Below, one piece after another: positions 1 through 11,467 of a stretch of 64,000 nucleotides of DNA; position 1 is the stretch's first letter, and each line of letters starts with the position of its first letter. The DNA lies in contig NC_092674.1 in the NCBI RefSeq assembly GCF_964355755.1, positions 8,625,001-8,689,000 of the forward strand, given 5' to 3'. The DNA comes from Antedon mediterranea (Eukaryota > Echinodermata > Crinoidea > Comatulida > Antedonidae). The position numbers were made by a program, and so were the translations under genes. The notes beneath the pieces were generated by a model, which saw only the letters and a list, made by a program, of their open reading frames with translations, was not told where the DNA came from and made no database searches.

Positions 1-246
1 ATTTTTTGCCTTAAGCATCATTGCATTACAATTTCTGCTTTATTTTTTATTCAGTTGTTGATTATTGTAAAATAGATTTGAAAAAATAATGATTATAGCT
101 CAATGCAATAATTTGAATTGAAGCTATCAATACCTTGCATAGATAATTTGGCTTAGGATCTAAGCATACAATATTATCATTTGTCAATTGTTTTGATTTG
201 CATAGTGAAGAAGAATATACAATACAAATATCTTGCAAATAAAAGA

Positions 247-312
247 TCTGTGGCTTGGTGGTTGTCATGCTTGCTTTACAATCCCAGGGTCTTTGGTTCA
301 AATCCTGTCAAA
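247..312 (+). repeat. tRNA-Val-like SINE head or tRNA pseudogene
   Basis: The stretch reads like the middle of a tRNA-Val: an A-box-like TGGCTTGGTGG, an anticodon arm TTGCTTTACAA with TAC in the anticodon position, and a B box GGTTCAAATCC. The acceptor stem does not pair cleanly and there is no good 3' half, so a working tRNA gene is unlikely. It is best read as the pol-III promoter head of a tRNA-derived SINE or a decayed tRNA copy. No clear tail or target duplication was seen. Confidence 0.45.
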
Positions 313-489
313 GTTCTTTGATTTCTCTGATAGCCAATGTAGAACCACTAATAATAGCTTATAATAGTAGAATCATGTATATGATGTCAAATCGTGTGAA
401 AATAATTATATATAAAAACATTCACAATAGCGTGTCTGTGTACACTATCAAACTAGTTTGACAAAAAAAGTGTGATGTGCCCAAATACG

Positions 490-610
490 GTAGTAATATT
501 CCCAAATATGGTGGTATAGTGATATGACATCATCATGTCCATATATGGGCTGCACGTCACATTTATTTGTCACATAAAGTTTAATAGTGTAAACAGAGCT
601 TTGAAGTTGT
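490..610 (+). repeat. dispersed repeat, copy 1 (second copy near 58818)
   Basis: The words TGATATGACATCATCATGTC and CATAAAGTTTAATAGTGTA recur in the same order and spacing class near 58818-58893, with a few substitutions and a 20-odd base indel. Two diverged copies 58 kb apart in one window indicate a dispersed element of moderate copy number. No coding potential or termini could be assigned. Confidence 0.5.
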
Positions 611-612
611 TG

Positions 613-1297
613 AAGTTGACCAATTCTTTTTAAATTGAAAACTATTTAATAGTTTATAAGATTTTATTAGATTAGATAATCTTCTTACATAAAAATGATC
701 ATAGACTTTGAGAAGAATCTTGTGGTAATCAGTGTGCTTGCTTGATTCGTCACTACGCCTAAAGACAGTGTCCAGGTCCCTGATCATCTTTTATACCCTA
801 ATCCTAGCCTGCCAAGACAGACATCATTTAGATATTTTAAAGTACAGTAATCCAATACTTAGCATTTTGCTGACTTTTTCTTTACTATAGAAACGTACTA
901 GGTTTATATGGGATGGTAGCCATTTTAATTGCCATGTAATCGGTCTGCTTAATCGCCTTAGGCCTTTGATTTCTTCTGCAACCTCTCTCGTTATCCGATT
1001 ATTAATTTTACACATTATTAACTGCCTTAATAGTAACATATAGATGCACTAAATTATAGTTAGTATTCTGCATAATCCTATAAAGCCGGAGCTTAGGCAC
1101 ATAGCCTAGCAATCAATTCCACTGCAGTATACTGTACAATCATAGAGTGTGTTTCTGCTAAAACCCTGCTAAATAATTCCAAAAACAATATCTTTATTGT
1201 AAATAATGATAAAAACCACATCACAATACACCATCCTTTTCTACCCCCTTTCAACGAGTTGGTGTCTTGTTAGGGAAGATTGACGAAGTGAGTCTTT
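613..1297. other. no recognisable gene
   Basis: AT-rich sequence with short open frames only. No splice-flanked open frame, RNA gene or repeat structure was recognised here. Confidence 0.5.
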
Positions 1298-2320
1298 GGG
1301 CCTGTTTCTGCTGAGCAGAAATAATCGATTATTAACCGTTTATTTTTTTAATCGATTATTTTTGGGCAGCAGAAACGGCGCAAAATAAAATAACCGATTA
1401 AAAATAACCGATTAAAAACACTCAATCCATTGCGTGTTTTAATCGATTATTTCTTGTTTTAACCGATTATTGCGGAGCAGTTTTGAGCTGCAACACAAAT
1501 AGCGATTATTGACCTCACTTTGACCTCTACAGTATGACAAACTTCACTTCACAAAGCATATTTTTTATATAGTATGTTTAATTGTTTTAAGGATGCACCA
1601 TTATTATGTGTGCCGCTGTTCAAAAAGCGTTTTCCAAATAAATTATTATTATTATATTATTAAAGCATGCTGTTTATTTGCGCGATATCGACGACGATCA
1701 GCAAAACCACGATCGCGATGTAGACCGAATAACAATCAAATGTTAAACATTTGATTTTTATTATTTTGTGGGGGAGAATTATACCGAGAGACTCCGGGAT
1801 TCTGTGTTACAAGTACACCCGTTACATACCACCAGTCCAAGCTAACGATGTTTTACATGTCATTTTTTAGGCCTGTTGTCTGTTGACTTGTTTCGGTAGA
1901 AATATATCTATAGGCCTAGCAGGCCGAAGGTATAACCAACGAACGGCGAAACGAACTTTTTTCGCCGACGTGTCCTTATTAATATAACATCATTATTCTG
2001 TTGTATGTGGTACGGTAGTAGGCCTAGATGTTTATTTTACAAATAATATAGCTTTAGGTAAGAGTAATTTTTAATCCTACATGTGAGAGCATAGAGATAT
2101 TATATGGTGAGAGTTTTAGGCAGCGATAGACAAACCAACTCTCATCGGCCTTTCATAACTTGAACTGCGCTGTGGGGGAATGATGACGTGATTTTAAAAA
2201 CCGATTACCTGAATAACCGATTAAAGTCGTAGCAATTTTCAATTGCAACGCGATTATTTTTGTGGTTTGCGGTGACTGGAAAAAATCGATTATTTTGATT
2301 TTTTCAGCAGAAACAGACCC
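1298..2320. mobile_element. Non-autonomous PIF/Harbinger-like element with subterminal motif arrays
   Basis: The ends are inverted copies: GGGCCTGTTTCTGCTGA at the left and TCAGCAGAAACAGACCC at the right, one mismatch. TTT flanks both sides (1295-1297 and 2321-2323), matching the 3-bp A/T-rich duplication of the PIF/Harbinger superfamily; three bases can match by chance. Both subterminal zones carry many copies of AATCGATTATT and AACCGATTA (about 1325-1475 and 2190-2300). Such arrays often serve as transposase binding sites. No transposase frame is present, so the 1,023-bp element would depend on a partner elsewhere. Confidence 0.65.
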
Positions 2321-2323
2321 TTT

Positions 2324-3989
2324 AACTTACAATCAAGGTCGAACAACATTGACATGAAACAGCTAAAAAGTCTGCTCCATTTTTCTTCAGCCTCAATCGT
2401 ATTATTTTGAAAATCCTATTAAACATTGGTTAGTTTCTAATTCTACAGTATTTCAAAGAAAATGTATTCATGCATTTATTATCCATTTCCTCGCAGCATA
2501 AATAGGTCTGTATACATTTAGTTTAGTTTTTAGAGACAATTAACTAATTATAAATATTAACAAAGTACAGTAGTGTAGCTCTTCATTCAGACATGTTACT
2601 TTTACCATGTCTCGAAAAGAAATGATGATGGTGGTATGTTGGGATGTTCCCACTTAAGGGGGTTATCCGACAGGGGTTTTTCAAAATGTTTTTATATTCG
2701 AGTTGTAGCTCTCTTCTCGGAGGCCAATGTCGGTTTATCCAGGTAAGCTAGTTAAGTTAATTATAAATATTAATCTAATCCAAGCTTAGCCACATAATTT
2801 TAGTAGCCTAACCAGAGAGTAACTGGCCTAACATTTGTCAATCTTCCCAGGATCTGCCAGTGAGTTCTACCCATGGAGTAAAGAATAATAAGCTTTACTC
2901 CATGGTTCTACCACTGTCTATTCTTGGATCTGTATCTTACACCATTATAACAATGGCCTGCCACTATGTTTAAAAAAAAACAATAGTGTCTTGTCCTTCA
3001 GATGCCTAGTCTTGTTTCATATTGACTTGATACTATGTAGATTATAGTATCCAATGATTAATGTAGAAGAAGATTAAGAATTAATCCTGCCATGATCAGT
3101 CCATCATTACAATACGAAGAGAAAGTTAATTACTATAGTGTACTGTTATCTTTTCTCATTATCTTATCATTTCCAAGGCTGTGTGACCAAAAGTAATGGT
3201 AGTTATTAAACAGCAAGACTCCAGCTTGTAGCCAATGTAGTTCATAGAACAAACCCCTTTTTTTCCCTCTGTTCAAACTAGCGCAGCAGTGGAAGTGTAA
3301 TAAAGGCCTAGTTTTGTTATTAGAAATTCCATAATAGTGTTAGAAATTATAGTTCTAATTATAGCTCATGATGATTTTGGTAATAATTACTAGCCAGTGT
3401 TATCGTAAAACTGACCACATCACTTGTCTGCTCCTGTTTGGGGGAGCCCCTATTGCATTCCTAGCTATGGGCTTGGGCCTCTTGCTTGAGAACCTTGCAA
3501 ATGCCTTAAAGTAAATTTAAGCTGGATTGAGACTTGCATTGTTGGGTAAACTGTCTGAAACAACACTATTATCTTCATAATTTCCAAGGTTGTGTAGGAA
3601 AAAATAAGAATGGGTTATTAAACAGCAGGCCTGGAGCTTTTTAAAGGGTTATTCATTGATTTAAACTGAACCTAATCTGAGTTGAAATCTGTATTGTTTA
3701 ACTGTAAATCCATCTAAGCCACACCAATATTTTTGTGATACAGTAGATCTTCCTCATTTGAACTGGGGACACTTTCAAGGGGAAATGTATATGTTTTAAT
3801 ACTACGGTCAGCCCATGTTCAGATGAAACTCCTAGTAAATGGAATCTTTGTTGTTGTCTAATATATTATTCAGTTTTCCAATAAAATATTGATCATAAAA
3901 TTAATTATACTTAGGTTGATCATTTAATATTTATATATGTTCAAAATATTACTTTTACTTATGTCATATGATATATTAATTGTATTTAA
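2324..3989. other. no firm gene; two diverged direct repeats
   Basis: Mostly AT-rich. About 60 bp at 3168-3230 recurs diverged at 3578-3640 (ATTTCCAAGG ... GTTATTAAACAGCA in both). A short open stretch ends at a good donor (CCAG then GTAAGC, near 2742), but no acceptor or homology supports it as an exon. Confidence 0.4.
2871..2905. repeat. perfect 13-bp inverted repeat
   Basis: CCATGGAGTAAAG is followed after nine bases by its exact reverse complement CTTTACTCCATGG. The pair could form a hairpin in RNA. It is isolated and shows no U-tract or link to a gene, so no function is assigned. Confidence 0.7.
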
Positions 3990-4009
3990 TAATTATAAAA
4001 TAGAATATA

Positions 4010-5281
4010 TTGAAACAAAGGCATCTAAAAATACACTGTCCCAAAAAAAATGATGACATTTCTAAAATTAGAGCTGATATCGACAAATCTAATGAAAGAA
4101 TGAAAAAATTGGAGAAGGAAAACAAAAATCTGAAACTTGACTTTGAGTCTTGGAGGTTATGGGAAAAACGGACAATGAACAAGGAAGAACAAATAAAGAC
4201 ATTACGTCAACAAGTTACAGAAACGGAGCGTAGCTTATCCATAGCTAAAGACGAAATATATGAACTAAAAAGAACGCAAATTGCCATCGACACCTCAGAT
4301 TTTGAACTACAACGTAGGACGAGAAAACAAATAATGGAAAGTCACACAAGTTCTACGACAACGCAAACAAGGAAAGTTTCTTCTAACACAAACGATTCTA
4401 TTACACAAACTGAACAATTGATTGATAATCTGTTTGAGGAGCTTACCAACAGGCAGCCATCTTCTACTCCTTCAAAACTGACCAAATCAAAATCATCTGC
4501 GTCTGCTGCATACCAGGATCAACTAAGCCAATATAGAAACAAACACAAACAGATACACTCTGATACAGCTTTAGATAAAAAAATCTTGATTATTGGAGAT
4601 TCGATGATAAAACAGTTTAAACCAAAACGACTTAGCAGGTCAACAAATCTGAACGTAATCTGTCAGACAATGAGAGGCGCGAAAATTGATGACATTGCAC
4701 ACAAGGCAGCAGTACTGTCAACAGAACATAATGTGGATAGAATTATTCTACACGCGGGAACTAATAACTCCTCAGATGACCCAGCCACTATTGCAGTAAA
4801 AATATCATCTCTCGGAGAATCTTTACAACCGAGAAGAGTAACAATCTCCTCGATAATTCATCGAAAACATGAATCTCTTACAGAATCTAAGCGTATAAAC
4901 GATGCCAATGACAAGATACGAGCAGTTGCTAGACAGCGAAATTGGGGCTTTATTGACAATAGTTGTATCATGTCAAAACACCTGTCTTCGGATGGAACTC
5001 ACCTAAACCAAATTGGAGTTGGGTCATTTGCCAAAAATGTTATAAACCACATCAATGGAAATTCGTGCGACGAATCTTTGTCTGTACCTGTGCCTGACAT
5101 ACACAAGCCACAGTCGTCGATTTTTCATCGTGCGAATATGTATCAACGACAAACGGAAGCAAATCGTCCATTGGAGAATCATCAATTTCTACAAATAAAA
5201 CCCCACAGAGACCAAATACACCAAGAGTGGAGCCAGTACCTGGACACAGTCCGCCGACTGCAAAAGGACACAGCGCCATAA
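4010..5281 (+). CDS. LINE ORF1: coiled coil plus SGNH (GDSL-like) esterase
   Basis: In CR1/L2 LINEs, ORF1 binds element RNA, and several families carry an esterase of the SGNH type. Here residues about 15-95 are charged and heptad-like (coiled coil). The esterase follows: Ser block IIGDSM near residue 194, HAGTNN near 248, and DGTHLN near 328 carrying the catalytic Asp and His, so the triad looks complete. The frame is open from 4004, but the first codon at 4010 is TTG and the first ATG is 4100 (residue 31). The true N-terminus is probably lost with the 5' end. The C-terminus EWSQYLDTVRRL overlaps ORF2 by 55 bp in another frame. A second copy of this tail lies at 5354 (see findings). Confidence 0.85.
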   Translation: MKQRHLKIHCPKKNDDISKIRADIDKSNERMKKLEKENKNLKLDFESWRLWEKRTMNKEEQIKTLRQQVTETERSLSIAKDEIYELKRTQIAIDTSDFELQRRTRKQIMESHTSSTTTQTRKVSSNTNDSITQTEQLIDNLFEELTNRQPSSTPSKLTKSKSSASAAYQDQLSQYRNKHKQIHSDTALDKKILIIGDSMIKQFKPKRLSRSTNLNVICQTMRGAKIDDIAHKAAVLSTEHNVDRIILHAGTNNSSDDPATIAVKISSLGESLQPRRVTISSIIHRKHESLTESKRINDANDKIRAVARQRNWGFIDNSCIMSKHLSSDGTHLNQIGVGSFAKNVINHINGNSCDESLSVPVPDIHKPQSSIFHRANMYQRQTEANRPLENHQFLQIKPHRDQIHQEWSQYLDTVRRLQKDTAP

Positions 5282-8200
5282 GTACTCATTTTTCTAAATT
5301 AAAATTATGTGTACTTAATGCTCGATCCACGCAACGCAAAGCCTCAAGAAAAGGAGTGGAGCAAGTATCTGGAAATGGTGAGACGAGTACTAAATCCACA
5401 GAAAAGCATAGGTCTATAGAAAAAGCACATCTTAATTTTGGCGTTCTAAATGCACGTTCACTGCGTAACAAGTGTGATGAATTTGTGGACTTAGTTGTTA
5501 GCTATAATCTAGATGTAGTGGCGGTGTCTGAAACCTGGTTAAGACCAGATGATGATCTTGTGATTGGAGATTTAACTCCACTAGGATATCGCTTTGTGCA
5601 TGTCCCTAGGGTGGACAAAACTGGGGGTGGTGTTGGAATTCTGTCTAAGTCAAGCTTAGTTGTTAACTTGAAAACGGATGTACATACATATGCATCATTT
5701 GAGGCTATACATGTGCATATTACGTCTAACTCGAAATCTCTTCGTTTAGTTAACATATATCGACCACCAACCTTGTCTGTTACAGAGTTCCTAAATGATT
5801 TTGAAAAAATGTTGTTTGACTTTATTCTCTTTTCGTCTGAAATTGTTTTCTGCGGAGACTTTAATATCCATATGGATAATAAAAAAAATGTGGCAGCGGA
5901 TAGATTTAAAACACTGCTTAGATCGTTTGGTCTCCAGCAGCATATAAATGAACCCACACACTGTAGTGGGCACTGCCTCGACCTTATCATCACTAGAGAT
6001 GATCTACTTCTCTCGGATGTAAAGATGCACCCTGGCCTGTCAGATCATTTTGCCATATTTTGCAAGTTTGATCTTAAACGGCCCACAACACACAAAACTG
6101 TAAGAAAAAGTCGCAACCTAAAACAAATTGATATTGATAAATTCACAAATGACATTAAAGCCTGTGTGTCTAATATAACTGATGTAAGTGTAATTCTTGA
6201 AGACAGTGTAGAAAGCTATTCTGATCTCAGAGCTGTACTTGATTTACATGCGCCAGTTCAGAACAAAACAATTAGGCAAAAGGAAGCTAAACCGTGGTAT
6301 ACCGATGAAATTCGATCTGAAAGGAAAGTACGTCGTCAACTTGAACGTAAATGGATGAAATCAAAGCTTCCTAAGGATAGACAGGAATACTGTGTTCAAA
6401 GATGCGTTGTAAATGGACTGATTGAAAAGGCCAAGACGCGGTATTACTCTAGTCTGGTTAGTGACTGCACAGGTGATCAAAAGAAACTTTTCAATATAGT
6501 AAATAAACTTTTACATCACTCCAAGTCATCGGTCCTTCCTTCGTCTGTCTCCGATGAAGCTCTTGCTGAACGATTTTCTGTGTTTTTTGTAAATAAAATT
6601 AAATCAATTCGTGATTCACTAGAAAATGAAAATACTGGCGAAGTTATAACTGCTTCTGATAAATGTAATATATCTTATGGTTTAACTAGGTCTATACGGT
6701 TTTCTCAGTTCGAACCTGCAAGTGATGAGGAAATTTTAAAAATTGTCAAAAATTCTCCCTCTAAATCATGTGCACTTGACCCGGTACCAACTTCACTGAT
6801 TAAGAAATGTACTTCTGCATTTATTCCATTAATCACACATATTGTTAATAAGTCTCTTGAAAGTGGTTCTTTCCCAGAGTCTCTAAAAGTCACCCATGTT
6901 CGACCCACATTGAAAAAAACAGGTCTAGATCCCGAGATTCTGAAAAACTACAGACCTATCTCGAATCTTAGTTTTTTAGGAAAAATAATTGAGAAGGTTG
7001 TTTCTAAACGGATTTTGTCGCATGTACAAAAACATGGCCTACTTGATCCGTATCAATCTGCCTACAAAGCGCATCACAGTACTGAAACGGCATTACTTCG
7101 TGTAAATAATGACATCCTACGTGGGATGGATGATGGAAAGCTAACTGCTCTAGTATTATTAGATTTAAGTGCAGCATTTGATACGGTTGATCATTCTGTG
7201 TTGTTAAATAGACTCAGTACTTATATTGGTATTGAAGGAAATGCACTTGATTGGTGTCGGTCATATTTGGAAAAACGACCTCAACACGTATGTATTGGTG
7301 ATGCTATTTCAAAAGCTTCTTTTCTAAACTTTTCGGTACCACAAGGATCTGTTCTTGGGCCGCAATGGTTTACTATTTATTTACACCCGATACGGGATAT
7401 CATAAGTAAATATGATCTGTGCTATCATGTTTATGCTGATGATACTCAGATTTATATTTCTTTTAAACCTACTATGAAACACAGTGACATTTCTTTGGAA
7501 TTGCTCCAACATTGTATCTATGAATTGCGTGTCTGGATGAAAAACAACTTTCTTAAATTAAATGATGAAAAAACAGAATTTGTTCTCTTTGGATCAAAAC
7601 AGCAGTTGGAAAAACTGCCACCAAGCTTTATTCACATTGGTGAAACCCAAATTGACCCGGCTAGGCAGGTTAGAAATCTTGGGGTTGAAATGGATGTGGG
7701 TATGACTATGATTTCTCATATCTCAAAAACTATTTCTGCGTCGTCTTTTCACTTGCGAAACATTCGAAGGATTCGTAAGTTTATAAATGAGACAGCAGCT
7801 AAACAACTTGTTCATGCTTTTGTCACTTCACGACTAGATATGGGAAACTCTTTGCTATACGGGCTACCACAAAAACAACTCCACAGGCTCCAACTGATTC
7901 AAAATACAGCGGCACGAGTTGTTAAAAAATTACCAAGATATGGACACATATCAAATACTTTGGAAATATTGCATTGGCTCCCTGTTAGGTACCGCATTGT
8001 TTTTAAAATATTACTCTTTGTTTTTAAGTCTATAAATGGCATGGCTCCTGAATATATTTCTGACATGCTTAGGCTGTATGTTCCCGGACGTAATCTGCGC
8101 TCTAGTGACTCGCTGCTTCTACATCAGCCTAAGTCTCACCACTCATGGGGTGACAGAGCATTCTCCGTTACTGCTCCTCGTCTGTGGAATGCTCTACCGA

Positions 8201-8295
8201 GCTCTATAAGATTTTGCAAAACTGTTGATACTTTTAAAAAATTATTAAAAACACATTTATTCATTAAGGCATATGGAAATCATGAGGTTTCTTAA
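5227..8295 (+). CDS. LINE ORF2: AP endonuclease and reverse transcriptase
   Basis: The protein nicks target DNA and copies element RNA into it (target-primed reverse transcription). The endonuclease spans about residues 70-280: VLNARSLRNK, ETWLRPDDD, GGGVGIL, NIYRPP, CGDFNIHMD (near 208) and LSDHFAIF (near 271). The RT follows at about 530-830: NYRPISNLSFLGKIIEK, LLDLSAAFDTVDH, SVPQGSVLGP and the catalytic YADD near 736. The C-terminal ILHWLPVRYRIVFKILL and RLWNALPSSIR blocks are typical of CR1/L2 elements. PQWFTIYL replaces the more usual PLLFTIY. The open frame starts at a GTG inside ORF1 with no nearby in-frame ATG, so translation presumably uses reinitiation or coupling. No frameshift or stop is seen. 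Confidence 0.9.
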   Translation: MEPVPGHSPPTAKGHSAISTHFSKLKLCVLNARSTQRKASRKGVEQVSGNGETSTKSTEKHRSIEKAHLNFGVLNARSLRNKCDEFVDLVVSYNLDVVAVSETWLRPDDDLVIGDLTPLGYRFVHVPRVDKTGGGVGILSKSSLVVNLKTDVHTYASFEAIHVHITSNSKSLRLVNIYRPPTLSVTEFLNDFEKMLFDFILFSSEIVFCGDFNIHMDNKKNVAADRFKTLLRSFGLQQHINEPTHCSGHCLDLIITRDDLLLSDVKMHPGLSDHFAIFCKFDLKRPTTHKTVRKSRNLKQIDIDKFTNDIKACVSNITDVSVILEDSVESYSDLRAVLDLHAPVQNKTIRQKEAKPWYTDEIRSERKVRRQLERKWMKSKLPKDRQEYCVQRCVVNGLIEKAKTRYYSSLVSDCTGDQKKLFNIVNKLLHHSKSSVLPSSVSDEALAERFSVFFVNKIKSIRDSLENENTGEVITASDKCNISYGLTRSIRFSQFEPASDEEILKIVKNSPSKSCALDPVPTSLIKKCTSAFIPLITHIVNKSLESGSFPESLKVTHVRPTLKKTGLDPEILKNYRPISNLSFLGKIIEKVVSKRILSHVQKHGLLDPYQSAYKAHHSTETALLRVNNDILRGMDDGKLTALVLLDLSAAFDTVDHSVLLNRLSTYIGIEGNALDWCRSYLEKRPQHVCIGDAISKASFLNFSVPQGSVLGPQWFTIYLHPIRDIISKYDLCYHVYADDTQIYISFKPTMKHSDISLELLQHCIYELRVWMKNNFLKLNDEKTEFVLFGSKQQLEKLPPSFIHIGETQIDPARQVRNLGVEMDVGMTMISHISKTISASSFHLRNIRRIRKFINETAAKQLVHAFVTSRLDMGNSLLYGLPQKQLHRLQLIQNTAARVVKKLPRYGHISNTLEILHWLPVRYRIVFKILLFVFKSINGMAPEYISDMLRLYVPGRNLRSSDSLLLHQPKSHHSWGDRAFSVTAPRLWNALPSSIRFCKTVDTFKKLLKTHLFIKAYGNHEVS

Positions 8296-8612
8296 AGTTG
8301 TTTAGACTTAGAATTGTTTTGTATACCTTTTCCTGGCCAGCATTATCTTTGGGGTGCCTCTGTCTTGGTTGTTGTCTCTGAGCACCCGGTCGTCTGTGGC
8401 AAGGCAAATGTGTATCCTGCTCCTTTGTTTGGTCACCTAGGTAGGGGTCCGGGACCGCGACAGAATGACAACGGATGGGGACCCTCCAAAGAAATTGCAT
8501 TTTATTTGCCAGGAATTTGTATGATTTATTTCTTTTTTATTTTTAAATGCGCCTTGAGCACTCTGGAGTGGTATGTGCGCTATAAAAATCTTATTATTAT
8601 TATTATTATTAC

Positions 8613-10835
8613 TGTATCTCCATTGAGATCTAGCTACTGATGCCCATAGCATTGTAATTTGCCTTTGGATTTTCAAATTTTTATTTTTTATTAATTATAA
8701 TTCGGAAAAATTTGTCATCTAGGTATTTTTTTAACATTGTAATTTTTTTCCAGTATGCCTTCCAATTTATAAATTATAATACTACTAGTATACATAAATA
8801 TTACAAAAATTTGTCAACATTTGTAAGATGTTAGCTTTTTATATGGTATACAGTACTCCTTATGAATATTGTGTGAATATATCAAATACATTTAATAATC
8901 AATGCTTTCTTTATGATTAAAAAAGCGATTTATAAAATGAGCCCCTTCTTGCAGATCTACTTGTAATTTTCTTCAGTCGGTGTGTCATAGAACATTAAAA
9001 TGATTATTCACGGATGAGCATTTACCTACTGTGAATTACGTGATGAAAATGTGTTATAATACTCGCATACGATTGACTCAACATTAATGTAATTATCAAT
9101 ATTAATTACATCATCAACATCATCATCATCATATAAAAACTGTGATGTTATCAAAAATTGTTTAATAATTGGTATATTTGTCATAGATTTATTATAATTA
9201 ATTTTTTGGTTCCTATGGTTACCTAATAGCATCGTTGTGTAAAGTATATTTCTATGGTAACAATGGCGTATACGGGGGCGTATAAAACAAAATTTACAAT
9301 ACTTTTTAATTTTTCTGGAGGATAGGTTGCTTTTATAGATTATCAGCTGCTCAACAATAAAATATCAAATATAATATAATTATAGCTTAAGATATTAAAT
9401 AGTGTATTCTTTGAGTGAAAAATGTATCATTGGCAGGGCAGGTACTGTACAGCATTAAAACTTATCTCATGAAAATCCTTAAAGATGTATTGTCTCTCTG
9501 AAAAAACAATTTTTTTTAATTTTTTTTTTAATATGTCATTTTAATGTCACATAATAGTTATCCTCTTTGACCAAAAATTGGACTGAAACTAAATGTATTT
9601 ACATTAAAAATCAGTAATTTAAAGCAAAAAAAAAAGTCAAATTGACTGCCACAGTGCCAGCAGATTTAATTAATACAGTATTCATTTTTCATGTTTTTGG
9701 GAGACAATATATCTTTAAAAGTTTCAATTTAAAATATGTTAATACTGTAATAGTTCCATACTGTGACTGGTGTTTTATAGATATGTTATTGACCTATTTC
9801 CACTCTACAAAATATGTACAATAAATGCCCACTAGAGCAAATAAATTTGTGTAAAGCAGATGGTATCTGATTACCTGTCCATTACTACTACTTGATGTAA
9901 CAGTTACATGGCTTCGTCAGTGCTTGTAACAGATTATTGCATTTGGGGGGGTGGGGGGTCAATACCATCCACTCACTCTTTCCTCTGCACTCTTATTTTG
10001 ATCTAGTATAGAACTTTGAAACTGTGGAAGATTAGCCTATTTGAAATTGTGGTGTGTTTTCTTTTATTATACACCAGTAATATGGTTATTTTATGTATCA
10101 TACCATAGACCAATCAATAGGTACTGTAGTTTTCAATCCGCAACGACTAAAGCTAAGTATATTAATTCATGGTGCCCAAGTTGGGACATGCTTCCCCACT
10201 CCCCACCTCAACAGTGTTTTGGTGGTTTCTCTGTCCAGGCAGCGATCAACGACATATTAATTGACATGACCTTACTAGGTCGGCAGTTGTTGCAAATCGA
10301 AAGCTCTCCAATGATTCCATGTTGAGGTGGACTTGTAATTGTATGTTCCTCACCATTTTGTAATGTCTCACCATCTGACAGTGCTATTTCATCATACCTA
10401 ACATGGTCATGTGAGAACAAGTTTTCATTTTCTATTTATTAAGTACTCAGCCATTTCGCTATAACTACGTCAACATTTATTATAGTAACTTAAATTTTGT
10501 GCCAGTATTTTATTTCAAGAATAGCTGTTAATGTTAATATGATAACATTATTATTACCCTAGATTTCATATTGACTATCTGTTACATGTTACTGACTGTA
10601 TTCATATTAATATCAATAATACATAATTCATTATAAATAGTACATGAGTTAAGGTGTGAAATATTTTTATTACATCCTTGATGATTTATTGTACGGTTGT
10701 GGTAATTGTATAAAGTGAAAGATGCAATTTCAACTCGTGGGTGTTGTTATGATGGGCCCAGGTGGGTGGGCAACCTACTTTACTTGTTATATTATAGTTG
10801 TATTAGGCCTCAGTGGTCAGGTCAGTGGCATAACA
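8613..10835. other. no recognisable gene
   Basis: AT-rich sequence with short simple repeats, such as a CATCAT run near 9113-9130 and a G-rich run near 9945. No exon with credible splice sites or homology was found. Confidence 0.5.
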
Positions 10836-11467
10836 CAGGGGCGGATTTTGGGCCCCGGCCCCCCCCCCCCTTTTGTAATATATATATATTATGCACCCAT
10901 TTACATACGATTTTATCAATGATTTTACAGGAAAAGAGGATACAAATCAACATTAAAAATCGTTAAAATCTTCAATTTTTTTTTCAAGTTGAACCGAGTT
11001 CAACTTCAACGTTACGATCGGTAAAACTGACTGACCAATCAAATAGTTCATAAATTACGTCATCATTGTTTGTGAAAAAATACGTACGCGCTGACAATTC
11101 TAGATTTTTTTCAATTTTCACACGGGCCCGGCTGCGCGTGACCGGCTTTGGCTTTGCAAAACTTCACGTCCATGGTGTGTCCTCCCAGGTACGTTGAAAA
11201 AACCAAGAAACCATTAACGATCGGGTAAAAAATACATAAAAATTCGCGACGGAAAAACAGGCTTTAGGCGCAAAAAAAAACAGTTCTGTATATCAAATAT
11301 CATCTATAAAACCCATTATATTCAGATAATTATATGACTAGAATCGACTGGCCAAAAACGCCTCAGATGCTATCTCCGGGCTTCTAGAAAAAAAAATTTC
11401 GGACCCCCCTAGGCGATTATTTTTCCATATCGGCCCCCTCTTTATCGAAATCCTAGATCCGCCCCTG
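10836..11467. mobile_element. Non-autonomous hAT-type element (632 bp)
   Basis: The left end CAGGGGCGGATTTTGG matches the reverse complement of the right end, CAGGGGCGGATCTAGG; the CAG...CTG termini are hAT-like. TAACA flanks both ends (10831-10835 and 11468-11472), a 5-bp target duplication at the short edge of the hAT range. No transposase frame lies inside. A poly-C run follows the left TIR near 10859. Confidence 0.75.

Larger units (their letters stand above)
3990..8612 (+). mobile_element. CR1/L2-type non-LTR retrotransposon (LINE), nearly intact
   Basis: Two long overlapping frames give the classic two-ORF LINE. ORF1 (about 4010-5281) has a coiled coil and an SGNH esterase; ORF2 (5227-8295) has an apurinic endonuclease and a reverse transcriptase. 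A 3' UTR of about 300 bp ends at GCGCTATAAAAATC and then (TTA)n at 8591-8611. A microsatellite 3' terminus without a poly(A) tail is typical of CR1/L2-like elements. There is no ORF1 ATG near the open-frame start and no 5' UTR is evident, so the copy is probably 5'-truncated just before 4000. Absence of stops over 4.2 kb suggests recent insertion. Confidence 0.9.

Noticed and set aside
247-312. Functional tRNA-Val gene
   Set aside because: Acceptor and T-stem pairing are poor and there is no terminator run at the right place; SINE head or pseudogene is more likely.
5502-5993. 163-codon minus-strand frame
   Set aside because: It is antisense to the conserved endonuclease domain of LINE ORF2 and has no features of its own.
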